64,000 nt of DNA from Uloborus plumipes (GCA_038373865.1 JAXGGA010003387.1:1-64000); one strand, 5' to 3'; positions 47,371 through 59,830 are shown, counted from the first letter of the stretch. The notes: generated from the sequence alone by a model not told the origin. Translations and numbers: made by a program.

Positions 47371-49140
47371 AGTTTTCAGGGAAAAAAACAATACAGCAGT
47401 AAAGAGCACCATACTGCTTGGGAGGTCTCAACCGCAGTAGCCAGGAAGATAAAAAAAAATTAATTTAATAGTGGTCCATAAATTCCTTAACGAATACAGC
47501 AACTTAGACCATCTAAAACACAGTGCCAGCGGCATTGAACTCTATCACAGTGCATTTTGAGTCGGATACAAATGTATCATTTCTGAGCTGCCTATTAAGC
47601 GATGTGTACCAAGCAATTGATACGCCTTTGTCTTACTGTTAAGTTTGTGGTAGCTGAAGTGTGACTACGACTGAGAATCTACTCTCTTATCAATCCGTAA
47701 TCACCGAGCTGAATCCTTCTTTTTGTCGTCGTTACATCAATCTTTAGCTTAATATGCACTAGACAGAACTGTAAAAGAGGAAATGATTTGCGGATGCCGT
47801 AGAAGAGTGGTTTGAGAAATTTTCATGTGTTGATTGTTTGTTTGGTAAAGACTAAAATAATATTTTATCATGTTTTCGTTCGTTCATTTTTATTTATTTT
47901 TTCTTTTTTTGTCTGCACAAGTAAAGGTGAAGCCTGAACAAGTAAAGGAAGGCGGGTGCGAACTTGATTGTTGAACATTATAGATGATTGGAGGGGAAGA
48001 CTTATATGTCTCTGCTTTCAAAAATTAAAAATATAAAAACTGTACATTATAGTCAGCTTACAATGAGAAAGTGAACCGGCGCAACTAAATCATACATTAC
48101 GATTGATGTCAATATTAAACATTTAGAAGGATTTTAAATATTTACCGTGTAATTTTAAACATTTTTTCAAAAAATCTGGGAGGGAGGGGGACTGATTAGT
48201 TTAGGAAAAAATGGCACAAAGTTTAGCATTTTGACCATAACTACTGCAAAAAAAAAAAAGAGATCTTTCAATGACTCTTCTAAAACATAAGCTGTTGTCA
48301 ACTTACTTTTTAAAATAAAATTAAAACACTAATATTATAGCCTTAAGACATGCTAAATACGACACTGAATTTGGCAAAGTCAGCTGACACGGTTTTAAGT
48401 TTTCACAGGTGACACTAATACAAAAAAAAAGAAAATAGAATTTATCATGATACTTTTTTTGCCACATGCAAACCTTCATATCTCAATCTCTAACATGCAG
48501 CAGGGGCTGTTAAATCATAAGTATTCTAAACGCTCAACATTTTGTATGTGCCGGAGATTAAATTTACAATCCCTTGGGTCCGACTATTTTCGTGCTTAGT
48601 ACTGTCGACATAAATTACTGGCCCTATAGTTCGAGTGATCAAAACATACTCCACTACGTGAGCGGACCGCAAAGTGTTACAGATATTACTAATGCAGTTT
48701 GAAGTGTTTAGTTCAACAAACTAATACTTTGCGGTTGGCAAGACCCAGTGTGCCAACTGCAAACAGTCGCTCGAGTGTTAAATTTATGAACTAATACTAG
48801 TATTGTCACTACTATATTCTAATCATAGTTTTAAAAAGTATATCGGCATTATTTTAAGGAATTTTTATGTGTGCAAACAGATGCATAATGTCACAGAAGC
48901 AAGTAGAGAGAATTTGCAAAATTTTACCTACATGTTTACAGAAGCAAAGAATTTTTTTTATAAAGAATCAATAAGTTATGATCACTTAAATTCATTAATC
49001 TGATAATGATTCAATACATGTGGCACAGAAAGAATAAATTACTTTTAAGAAGCAAAGAGGAAAAACCCCAAAAACAACGATGTGAGAAAAACAAATGAGC
49101 CTGAAGAGTTGACTCAATCGAAGCTCCAAGTGAACGTTTC
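47371..49140. other. Intronic DNA, little recognised
   Basis: AT-rich. At about 48742-48778 the segment AAGACCCAGTGTGCCAACTG recurs diverged at 49308-49345 (AAGACCCGGTGTGCCAACTG). No gene seen. Confidence 0.5.
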
Positions 49141-49600
49141 ATCATCACTCATAGAAAAAAAAATCCGCCTTAACCACTTTGTCTTCCACAGGTTGAAAAA
49201 CACCCTTCAAACTTGATGGTTCACACATACGTAAACCGTGGCGATCGCTCATTACATTGAAGGGTCTATCACTGCGATCTCTGGCGTTTTGTGGTACAAG
49301 ACCCGGTGTGCCAACTGTAAAAAGTTGCTCGGAGCACGAAACGCTCTGATTCCGAAGAACGGATACCCCAATCTGCGACCCACATTCTCGAGTGTTCTTG
49401 GAGAGTCTCACTGTGAATTTTAAACCAGCCATTATCTGGTATTCATGTAACATTAAGGAACACTTGCCCCCTAGGGACAGATGTCGTGACGCTATGTTAT
49501 ACCTTCTGGTTAATGAAGTGGTCTTTGGTGATGTTTTTTGCTCTTTTTCTGTCGTATCGTTTGAGGCGTATGCGCTTGAATGGCCGCTGAATGTTGAATG
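49140..49600. other. High-complexity patch with unrecognised frames
   Basis: The minus frame 49145-49453 (102 codons) and shorter plus frames overlap; none is recognised. Part of it is a diverged copy of 48742-48778, which suggests a local duplication or an old dispersed repeat. Confidence 0.25.
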
Positions 49601-50431
49601 AGGATTAAATTTCGCAGTGCTGCTAATGTGCGTAATGATAGGAGTAAATAAATCACGTTTTAAGGGATTTCGTGGAAATTATTTTGAGATTGGGTTCAGA
49701 GTTAGATGTTATCACTTGGTTAAGGAAATTGTCCTGGCACCCACTTTTCTGGTTCTCTCGGTTATTACGAGAGAGAAAAAAATTCTTTTCTTCCAGACAA
49801 ATCAGTAATTATGAATAGTAAGTTAGTTCACGCATTGTAATCTATTAAAGCTTCTGGAGATTGGTGATCTGATCTTGTTAGAAATGCTTCGGAGCTCCTA
49901 CAGTATTTCTCAAAAGGACGCATTTTGCAACTTTTGTAATCAGCGCAACTTAAACGTGAGTTTTGTGCTATCTTTAAATCGAACTAAAGGATTTAACATA
50001 ATTTACAGCTCGTAAATCAAACCCTAAATTGCGGTTAAACCTAGTCAGAATTTTTAAGTAATTGTTATTATTATCTATTGTTATTACACTATCGAAAGGT
50101 AGAACATAATTAGCAAATTTATACTGATTGTATAAACTGTGTCCACACAGCATGCTGGGATGTCTTTTATTGCAAAAAAAAAAAAAAAAAAAAACGGTGG
50201 TACATTGCGCAAAATACGAGTGCCAATTTATTGGGTACAAAGGATGGTGATTAATGCTGCAATATTTTGATACAGCTCATGCAAACAAGCATTAAAATTT
50301 TGCACCCCCCTCCCCCTTTTTTTAATCGTGTATGGAATTTAACATAATAATAGATCATTCATCAATATCAAACCATTCAAGAAAAAATCATACCTTTCTG
50401 GACGACCAGATTATGATTAATAATTCCGTTT

Positions 50432-50472
<41 letters not shown>

Positions 50473-50860
50473 TTTTTCATTAGTAAATAATTTCGCATAG
50501 GATTTTAAGTTATTATTAAGTTTGATTGAGTTTAAGGCTATTATTAAACATTGTGTCTAAAAAAAGTAAACAAACGATATCATAAAGCAATACGTAATAG
50601 TTCATTTACAGCATTCAAAGACTGAAGTTTCGCTTTTATTTTGCGCTCATCAATCAAAAATTACTATAACCGAGCTGCAGGAAAACAACCCCACAAAAGC
50701 GCATAGCTTCATTCTGGGGACTAAAAATTTTTTTAGCAAGTCTACAAGGGCAATCAAGCAATAAGGAGTACTCGGTTTAGATTTCCAAGCCCTTTTCGTA
50801 TTCCTAATTTTCTCCTATTTTCATCCTACAAATACATTTTAACCATCCAGAGTCTCTTAG
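49601..50860. other. AT-rich intronic DNA with long A runs
   Basis: A runs at about 50174-50193 (20) and 50433-50469 (37). Nothing else recognised. Confidence 0.65.
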
Positions 50861-50869
50861 ACAGCTTGT

Positions 50870-51680
50870 CATCAAAATGAGCTGCACAAAACCAACCATG
50901 TTGTGAAGGTCGTCAGGACCAGTGGTACTCTTGTGCTAATAAACGCAAAATACAAAGTGAAATTCCACTATTCTGCTCAAATTATCACTGCTTATTTCAT
51001 TATTTTACCTCATTTATTAAGTTAGTTTCCAAAAAATTGTGATGGAAACAGTTCATTTAACGGTGAAGAATCAAGAAAAAGTGAAGTTCATCGATTTTCT
51101 TTGATAGTAAAGAGACCTCATAAGTCTCTTTCGTTTACTTCACGACACCTGCGGTATTAATAAATCATAATCAGCGTCATAGAAAAAAACCGGATCCACC
51201 CTCGCCTTAATTTTTAAACCTTTTTCACAAAAAAAAAGGATATCCCCTAAAAAAAGACAAATACGGGACTATCATCCCCCTTAGAAGAGTCCCTTGAACA
51301 GTTTACCCCATAGTGCGCGGCACCAAAAACAATCGTGTTATAAACATCAACTTTCGTGGCTCTTATGCCAATAGGTGAAAAAAAAAAAAGAATTCGCTGT
51401 TATGCTCAAAAATATAAGTGCTTATTTCATGACTTGACCTCACTTGTTTGTTACGCTGAATTGTGCGTAATGGAAACAGTTCATTCAACGAAGTAGAATC
51501 AGGAACCGGTGAAGTTTATCGATTTCTTCTGATGGTGAAGAGACCCAGTAGGTCCCCTCCTTACCCCGCCCCCTCCCCGATCTCAGTCTCTGGTCTTGCG
51601 TCACGGACACAGCGTTCGGACCCACCCCTGCATTTTTTTCCTTCAACATTTTTCCACAAAATAAAGGGTTTAGGAAGCGA
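50870..51680. repeat. Diverged tandem duplication next to the Iroquois splice donor
   Basis: Unit one (about 50880-51245) and unit two (about 51310-51680) share, in order, AAAAC-CAA/TGTTGT-type start, TGCTCAAA, GTGCTTATTTCAT, ATGGAAACAGTTCATT, GTGAAGTTxATCGATTT and ACCCACCC with TTTTTCCACAAA. Period about 430. Unit two ends within 30 bases of the donor. Frames are not conserved between the units. Confidence 0.8.
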
Positions 51681-51709
51681 AGAAACCCTCTAGAAAGAGA
51701 GAGACTCAC

Positions 51710-52024
51710 CGTGGGCGAGTAGAAGGCCGACTGTTCGGCGGAGAGCGGCAAGAAGCCCTGCTCGGAGCCGTATGCGGCTGCGGCGGCGGCGGCTGCCGCT
51801 GCCGCCGTGCCGTACACGTTGAGGGCCGGCAGCCCGCCGGCGGCCAGCCGCTGGTAGCCGAGCAGCTGTGCGTCGTACTGGCACGAGCAGACCGTCTGGC
51901 CGGTCAGGGGGTCCGTGAGCACGGGCCGGCCGGACTCACAGCAGGGCTGGCCGCCGCCCGAGCCCGCGCCCCCGCCGGCGCCGGACGCTGGGGCGGGCTG
52001 GCCGGACTGCCCGGCCATCAGCAA
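51710..52024 (-). CDS. iro: Internal exon of an Iroquois-class homeobox transcription factor
   Basis: This exon encodes part of a nuclear TALE-homeodomain transcription factor of the Iroquois (Araucan/Caupolican/Mirror, vertebrate Irx) class, which patterns body regions in animals. It is 315 bases, 105 codons in one open frame. After LLMAGQSG comes a Gly/Ala/Ser-rich stretch. Then follow the hallmark block CCESGRP-TDPLTGQTVCSCQYD (about residues 30-53), LLGYQRL, NVYGT, a run of 11 alanines, and EQSAFYSPT. In Iroquois proteins this block lies between the N-terminus and the homeodomain. The minus-strand acceptor is a T/C-rich tract ending TTGCAG at 52025; the donor is ACG|GTGAGT, with the intron starting at 51709. 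Both junctions fall between codons. The exon is strikingly GC-rich against AT-rich flanks. An ATG start within the preceding pyrimidine tract is possible but less likely than splicing. The homeodomain and Iro-box exons are not in this window. Which Iroquois paralogue it is cannot be decided from this exon. Confidence 0.93.
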
Positions 52025-53160
52025 CTGCAAGAGGAAAAAAACAAACATCAACTATGAAGCATAAACAAGACAAATAACATAAAGCATGCATGCAATCATA
52101 CTTCTCAAAAAAATCCTGACATTTTGCGCTGAAAAGTATTGTCATCCATGTTGCCTGTACTTTTTACCGTGAAATCCTTTTTCTTGTCAAATTATACGGT
52201 AGAAAAACCAGAGCGTTGAGTAAAATAAGACGAAAATGTAATCAGGAGGGTCTGAACCTAAAGAGCTTCCTATTCGCCAACCATTTCTATAACCCCTGTA
52301 CTGATTTTAGCCAGATGGGAATTAGATGGGAATAGAGAACTGTATGCTTCGCTCCATAAGTCAGGTGTTGTACAGATTGGCGCTACAATCGCCAACTCCA
52401 CAAATATTTTTTTCCAAATAGAGGACTGTGGTCAATATTTACTTTATATCCTCCAAAGCTTTTGAAGTAATAAATATTACAACCATCATATGGCAAGCGA
52501 TACAGATTACAATACTGGCAATCGATGCAGATCATTTAAAATAGATAATATTAGACTTGTCAGTGATTAATTTGCGCAAAAGTAATTAAGTTATTATGCA
52601 AGATGAAAAATTTTATATGAAGTAATTTGAATGCCCCCCCCCCCCCCCCAAATTTGCTTCTTTTCATTTTGTTTGCATTTAGTTTCTTATATTGGGCAGC
52701 GTACATGAAAATTGCCTATATAAAAATTCAGTTAACGTAATTGCACCAAAAATTTCACTATTTTGCTTTAAACATTTCTGTTTTTTGTGGGACTAGAAAC
52801 AGTAAGAAGCGCAATGTAACTTTTCCTTTCAATTTGTAGTTTTTTTAAAAACATTTTAATGAATAATAAAAACAAACGAGTAACAGGTAATAATGAAAAT
52901 GAATAAAATAACAACAATTATGAAAAATAACACAGACACACGTATGTCTCGAAGTTCATAAAGACTTGTCCGAAAACGATGAAAAATAAATAAACTGCGT
53001 TAAAAAAAAAAAATCTGAATTATTTGCGACACATGTTTACCAAAGAAAAAAACATGCTATTCATAAATTTGCTTAACATTTACTATACAGGATCGTTTTC
53101 TAGTTTAAGTAGAAAGATTGTTTTAAAAAAAGCAAAATATTTGCGTTTAGACAATCGATA
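52025..53160. other. Intronic DNA upstream of the exon, nothing recognised
   Basis: AT-rich except for a run of 14-15 C at about 52636-52650. Confidence 0.6.
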
Positions 53161-53162
53161 GA

Positions 53163-53213
53163 GTCAGTGGTGCAGCTAAGGAGGGAAAGGGGGATACCCC
53201 CCTATGCACTGAC
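53163..53213. mobile_element. Short fold-back with hAT-like left end
   Basis: CAGTGGTGCAGCTAAGGAGG resembles a hAT terminus. It folds back on itself: GTCAGTGGTGCA (53163-53174) against TGCACTGAC (53205-53213), and GGGGGAT next to ACCCCCC in the middle. Possibly two hAT ends joined after internal loss. Confidence 0.35.
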
Positions 53214-55020
53214 CATGATTTTAAATTATTTCCAATCTTAATATGGTAGTTTATATACAAGTATGCACTAGTGGATAGTAGATGTGGTTTTAACTTCATA
53301 ATATGAACATATGACAGCTTTCGTGAGGCAATAATATAAACTCTTCATAAATGTATTACATTTCTTATTTCACAATGAAAAGTTGAAAAACTGGCAAGAC
53401 ATTCAGTTTTACCAATGCATTAGATGTCTTTCAAAATTGATTTTCAACATCAATAATTGCGGTATTAGCATTAACAAGGTGTAATAAATTTGTATGAATT
53501 TTGATCATCTGATGTATTACATGTTTTTTAATTTATAATACCAGGTCTGTATCAAAATTTCTGTATAGCGATTCGTCCCTATTTTTAAGCTCTTAAAGAT
53601 TAAAAGTCATTAGAAGCATATATTTTTTAAATTAAATATTCCGTAAACACTGCTTTAATTATGGACCTAAAATTGATTCATGACGTGACATTTCATAGAA
53701 AAAAATACATGTTTTCTTATTTAAACAAAATCATAAATTATTTTTCTTCTTTTCTTAAATCACGTGAATCATTAATAAGCAAACTTTCATTACTTTTCCA
53801 CCTCCACTGTTCAGAACAAAACCACTACAATACTAAGTATGGAAGATTAAAAATTGAAACATCCATTATTATTGTAAATTAAGCTAAAAATACTCTTTAA
53901 GTCACTTTTAGCTGCTTTTAAAGTGTGTGTAGTTACTCTTGAAAGCATGCAAATGTATTAAAAAGTTTAAATATCTTATTTTTTATTAATCTGTACGTAA
54001 GAATACATATGAAAAATTGTGATATGATATATGAAAATCAGTTGAATAATCCCACTAGATTTGCAAAAATAAGTTTTCAGTTATAAAAATGTCATTTGAG
54101 TTCCAAAGAAATAATACACATAAACTTGGTTTTACTAAAAGTTCCACATTTATTTTTGCATATAGAAAGTCCGTAGTACTGCACTTGCTTCAAATCATGA
54201 CCTGATTATAAAAGTTGTTTCCTTTTAAAGAAAATGGAAAAAAAAAAAGATATATGCAGCTTTTAAAGTTATCACATTGTCTGACATAAATCAAGCAAGA
54301 GCATATAATTTTGACATTTAATGAGTCAAATAAAAAAATTGACTTTTCCAAAACGCTTTGCACAGAGAGCAATGTTCTCCTTGGAAATTCTCCGCATCTC
54401 TCTTTCCCTTGTATCATTAATTTCTACGCATTTCATTGGAAAACGGCATTTTCACTTCACTGCTATAAATTCAACAATTTTCATTAACACAAAGAATTAA
54501 ATACTTTACTATTTATTAAAAGCAACTACTAATTCAATGAAAGTACTATGCTTGCGCACAAAAACTTATAACTCATTTATGTCTGAAATAAACAAAGGAA
54601 TTTAATCAATAAATATTTTAAGGAACAAAAGAACTATCTAAGCTAAATAATAAAGAAAATAATCAGAGCAGTAGTGAGATCCTATTACGTGATCATTACA
54701 AGAACATACTTTAATTATCCGAATAATTAGTATTTGTTTTGGCTAATTACCTAATGAGCAACAACGTATGATGCATGAATTTTCTTTTATTTATTTATTT
54801 TTTTTGCCACTTTTAAAGGTGAAGGGAAAAAAAAAGGTTCTCGTGAGACTTCTTGATTTCTTCTCCCCTTAACCACGTAAATTAGCAAGATTAATTAGGA
54901 AGGAAAATAAGAAGACTGCAACTAAAATATTATTCCTCAATAAAAATCACACAGAAGAAATGTAATTGAGGGAAGGACTGTAAAATAATTTAAAAAAAAT
55001 ACGATTCTGCTTAAGGTATA
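53214..55020. other. AT-rich intronic DNA, nothing recognised
   Basis: Only short chance frames. Confidence 0.65.
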
Positions 55021-55028
55021 CAATTAAT

Positions 55029-55149
55029 GAAGTTAAAAATACAAGACAACATGTTCAAAAGTACAAATAAAGTATTAAAAGAGTTTTCAAACTTTTTTTT
55101 AATATTTTATTTGTACTTTTGAACACGTTGCCTTGTAATTTTAAACTTC
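55029..55149. repeat. Long near-perfect hairpin (fold-back), about 120 bases
   Basis: The left arm GAAGTTAAAAATACAAGACA ... CAAAAGTACAAATAAAGTAT pairs with the right arm ATATTTTATTTGTACTTTTG ... CTTGTAATTTTAAACTTC across a loop of about 12 bases. Either a small fold-back transposon or a source of hairpin RNA. Confidence 0.85.
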
Positions 55150-55309
55150 AAATTAAAAAATAGGTCGGCATAAATTTGAAATGGCAACGATTCACGACTC
55201 CTCAATCATTATTTTAAGCGAGTGAAAACATTAGCTCATCTTCCAATTCAAACAATAACATTGAGAATTTTGCTGCTACTTTTAAAACTCTATTATTGTT
55301 GCCTCTTAA

Positions 55310-55800
55310 TTTCTGCCAATTGGTATTTCGTTACCGGGAGAAACACTCGCCCCTAAGAAAGCAATCCGGCCTGTTTAAAAAGCTGATTCAGCCTTCTCCA
55401 AAATCAAAAATGAGTTTCCGAAGACCATCCCACCCCTCCCCCTCATTGGATGGAAATCCAGAGGACTTATAATTACCCTAATTAAAGATTTCGCAGCGGG
55501 AGGGGTGACGCCTATTAAAAGGGGAAGCGAGGGGGTGGAGACCATTTCCACTTATCTTCTGATTTCGCCGGTGCTTTAAGGATTCCGACTTTTGGAATGT
55601 TATTGTCTTTACTCGTTTCGGGGAGGGTGATTAGGAGGTTTTCCTTAACGGTCGCTGTCTCTCGTTCTGTAATGGCCCTAAACGAAAGAGCCGCTGTTCT
55701 CCGGTTATGATTCATGGTGTTGAACATTAATACGGTCGTGTATTCCAGAAGAATATAGCCCAGCCTTCCCTTCCCTCCGCTGCTAACTAAGTTTTAATGA
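55310..55800. promoter_or_regulatory. High-complexity island, candidate enhancer
   Basis: An abrupt rise in GC and complexity. Contains paired homeodomain-type cores ATAATTACCCTAATTAAAG near 55470. A 70-codon minus frame is not recognised. Confidence 0.35.
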
Positions 55801-56800
55801 AGCTCCAGATGAGGGAAGGCTTGTTCCTGGCCAATGATTCTGTGAGGGCACACTGAGTTGTTGCAACAGCGAAGATGTTAAAGCTTAAAACTCTCAAGAC
55901 ATCAAAATAGGACTTGGAGGTCCATGATTAAAACGATAAGCTTATAGTTGTGCTACTTGAATGTTTCATGAACACAAACAATTGCAATAATGGATCCATT
56001 CTGACAGCCAGGGTTGATCTAGGATCTATTCTTTGCTGGACCATGGCCTGTTTGCCCATAGAAAGAGAAAGCAATTCAGAGAGTTAAGAAATACTAAAAA
56101 AATACTTAGTTTATTTTATTTAAAGGGAAAATACTTTTAAAATGACAATTTACAAAAAAAAAAAGATGATGATAAGGAAAGCGTAGCAACACAATGTTAC
56201 CATGAAAAAGTAAAATGAATAAATCAGGCGTAAGGAGAAAAAAGTGACACTAAAGAGTCTGAAAACTTTTAATTTTGTTAACTGATAAAATGCAAAAATA
56301 TATGAAGAAAGAGAAATGAAACTTGATGCCTCGTATATCCTTAAAACCTTTTTTTGCATGAGGAAGCTCTCCTTCAATAAGTTTCAGTTAAGTTTCAATA
56401 TTATAAAAAAAAAGGTTTCATGTTTGACTTTTATTAAAATTAAAATTAAGTAATGGACCCTCATTTTTATATGTTTTATGCAAAGTATTTTCATTAACTC
56501 TTAATAAGCTATGTTTTTATTATCAAGAAATTTAAAACTAATTAAGATTCTTTACAAGAAATGTGGTTTCAGATCAGACAGGTACATTGCAGAATCAAAT
56601 TGTTCTAAACAGTGAACACATAACAGAAAAGAGCATTTCCTTGTTCGTTTACTTACATTGGCGGAAAGTAATCACATGCTTAATTTGCAACTTCTAAATG
56701 CAACCGACTGACCCCTTTTCAGTCAATTCTGCTTTTCATTTAATTTCATCCCGAAACTGCTTTTAAATGTTCTAAGTAGGGTGAGAAACAACTGAAAATT
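55801..56800. other. AT-rich intronic DNA, nothing recognised
   Basis: No feature seen. Confidence 0.6.
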
Positions 56801-57470
56801 CATCATGAAGCTTCATCAAGGCAGATAACTACCACGGGTGGTGCAGATATGTGCAAAAGGGGTTGGTTAGAACTCCTGCCATTTGAATGAACTCCGTGCC
56901 CACCCACAAAATCCAGAGTCAGAAAAAAGAATAGCGCAAATGGGAATGGTAATGAAGATCCTAGACACACATTTTAAAAGAGGTTGCCTTTAAATGGTGG
57001 ACGGATCAAAATCATTTAGAGAACTTTGCAAGGAAAAAAAAAGAAAATGGCAAACTTCTTCAAATTGCAGTGAGCGATTTGAGCCGACCATTGTCCACAA
57101 AATCACGCGCGGTCTGATGGCGTTGGCACGAAATCTAGTATCCAGGCTTCACTTGCAGGTTTGCTTCAAAAGGTAAATTATATGTAAAATCTGCTCTCAT
57201 GCAGGGAAAGATTGAGTGACAATTCAATAATGAGCAGCGGGGGAAAGCGAACGCCAGCGCTTTGAAATCGCTTTAGAAATGACGTTGGAAATTGTTCCCG
57301 TTTGCTCAACAGGTCATCTAATTGCTCACCGGAGGTTGATGCATTCTGTGGTTGGTGAGATAATTTTGATAAATCTGCTAAGAACTGAAACTTCAGTCAG
57401 CTGGCTGTCAAGGCGAGTTTTTAAGAAATGTGTGCTTATGTTTTCACACTTGAAAGCATTTGAGTAATAA
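56800..57470. promoter_or_regulatory. High-complexity island, candidate regulatory DNA
   Basis: Balanced non-repetitive sequence, short unrecognised frames only. Confidence 0.25.
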
Positions 57471-58074
57471 TTAGTTAAAGCCTTTGAAGTGTTGGCAATA
57501 ACTTATATTTTGCTTGATGATTAAGGCTGAATTGAGGAATGAGAATGAGCGGTATTGAGTCAGTATTTTCTTTTAGTCTTGTGTGGTAGACATTCACACA
57601 AGATCCGAATTCGTGTATATCTCTTTGGATTATCGTTGCTGATGAAGGACACTCCATTCCTTTGTAAATTTAACGGTCACCATTTAAGTGAAAAATGAGA
57701 CTAAAGGGTTAAAATAGAAAAATATAATTAACTTCTCGTTGTCCTTCGTTGGCAAATATATATACCGTGAGAACTTCCAAAATAATAAAATCTAATCTTT
57801 GTTAAAATATCACAACTTTTCTGAGTAAAAAATAGCTGCTTGATTTGAATAAACATCGTGAAAGTTCAAAAGCGGTCTGTCATAACTTTAATTAATGTGC
57901 TTTCCGGAGGAGGAACTAGTTGTTTTTAATCTCTTTCCTCTAAGTATGCAATGTCTCATGACGAAACAATATTATTCTCCGGCGTTAGGAATGAAATCCA
58001 GCCAAGTACAAGGACTTCGATGAACAATTCCTTAGTGCAAACCAAAGAAACTTGAATGAGAATCCATTTAGAGA
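57471..58074. other. Intronic DNA, nothing recognised
   Basis: No feature seen. Confidence 0.55.
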
Positions 58075-58076
58075 TA

Positions 58077-59666
58077 TGAGCCAATATTTAGAAAAGTGCC
58101 AATTTGAAGTTGGAGTTTTTTGAAAAAAAAATTTTTTTGCAGAAAAAAACTAAAATTGGATTTTAAGTCTAAATTGGGTCTAAATGCCAGAAAATAAAAG
58201 GGAGTTATTTACCCCCTCCTGAGATTACTCACTTTTAAGCCGTTACAGATCTGATGTTAATATGAGCTAAATATTTGAGTTTATGCTTTCAGTCTTCGTT
58301 AACATCTCTAAATATGATATCATTTCCTTGCATTTTTAACATAGATTTAAGATAATTACATTAAAATATATATATTAGGCTAAAAAATCAAAATTCATTT
58401 AAAAAAAGCATTTCTTGGAAATAAAAATGAGCGATAAGGTTTTTAGATAAAATAAATTATGAGATTACCAAATCCAAGCTAATAAAACATTTGTTTTGTT
58501 TTGAAACAACACACAACTTCAACTATTTCAACACACAACGCTGCTGCTTGCTTTTCTTTAATTAGTTGCAGGAAATTTAATTTCTTGATCAGAAAGTCAA
58601 ATTTAGCATGCTAGTTATTATCTAGTTATTTAACGAAGTTATGAGAAATTGAAGCACCAAAAATAAATAAATAAATAAATAAAATAATAATAATTAATTA
58701 ACTTAATTTCTGCAGTGTCAATTTTTCTTATTTTACTAACTTCTATTGTTAGGTCATACAAACCACAAATGAAGCAATTGTACTAAAACTCATTGCTTTT
58801 CATTTTTTAAGAACAAAAATATTCAATATATATGGCTAAAACCTATGATTTTTGCTTTTTATAATTCTGAAACGTGTGAGTTAGTTCTGTAACATATTCG
58901 CTGTTTTTCAATGTTACCGCTCTGACTGTTACCGATCTGACAAACTGACAAAGTTTTTTTTTATTTCCGAGTCGATCGCACTAAACCAAAATCAAACACG
59001 TGGTATTTTCACTTGTAATAAAGGACTAAACTTATATATAAAAATATTTTTAAAATAATAAAAACTGCGCATTTTAGAGCGTGTTACCGATCTGATGACT
59101 CAAATGACACACATTTTATAAAATCACTTTAAAAAATCTTACCTACAAATTTAGATGCAGAAATGCAAATTTTTAATTACGATTCGATAAAACATCCCAC
59201 CAGGTACTCAGTATCACGTGGTATAGGTGCAGGAAATGATTTTGGGAGCCTAAACATAGATCGGAAGTTATTGTTACCACTCTGACGGCGGAACTTGGGA
59301 CACGCTTATTTCGCATCGGCTAGAAAATCAGGAATCGATTAAAACAAAAATGAAGTAAAATATTAACAAAGGGGTAAAAATAGAATCGTTTTTTGTACAA
59401 GTGCGTTTTTTTGGGAAGTTAGAAAGTGCGCATGACCTGTTTGCATGCTAAGCTTTGCTACTTGGGACACGTTACCGATCTGATTTTTGATGTATAAAAA
59501 CAATATTTTCTGAAGAAAAAAATATTTTTTTTTTCTGATGTTATTAGATGAAATGAAAGCAAAACTTATCTTCTTTCTGGGGAAAATTATTTTTTTAACT
59601 AGTTATTGAAATACTAGTGAAAATTCACTTGGGACTCAAATTGGCACTTTTCTAAATATTAGCTCA
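58077..59666. mobile_element. 1.6 kb terminal-inverted-repeat element with TA ends
   Basis: Ends TGAGCCAATATTTAGAAAAG and CTTTTCTAAATATTAGCTCA, continuing inward as TGCCAATTTGA / TCAAATTGGCA, and flanked by TA (58075-58076, 59667-59668). No transposase is visible. Inside are six copies of a GTTACCGATCTGA-like motif (separate entry). The terminal TGAGC and an internal CCGAGTCG block are shared with the palindromic element at 2658-5620, hinting at a related family. Confidence 0.75.
58242..59484 (+). repeat. Six dispersed copies of GTTACCGATCTGAY
   Basis: Copies at 58242, 58913, 58928, 59083, 59273 and 59471, all in the same orientation, with at most two changes (for example GTTACAGATCTGAT, GTTACCACTCTGAC). 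Irregular spacing and surrounding AT-rich DNA argue against a simple tandem repeat. Confidence 0.85.
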
Positions 59667-59830
59667 TATGTGCATAGCCAAAATAGAAGATTAAAATACG
59701 TTCATACCTTCACCAATCAAATAAAACCTTAAAGCTTCAATTTTATGATGATTAAAAATTTAGTATACTGACAAAAGTTTATTTTTTATTCCTCTTAAGA
59801 CTTAAAAACTTTTTTATAAATTTAACCATG

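Noticed and set aside
51690..51884. Arg-rich frame overlapping the Iroquois exon
   Set aside because: Shadow frame of the GC-rich exon; the Iroquois frame is conserved and fits the splice sites.
51936..52145. 69-codon frame running from the upstream intron into the exon
   Set aside because: Reads across the splice acceptor in a different frame from the Iroquois protein.
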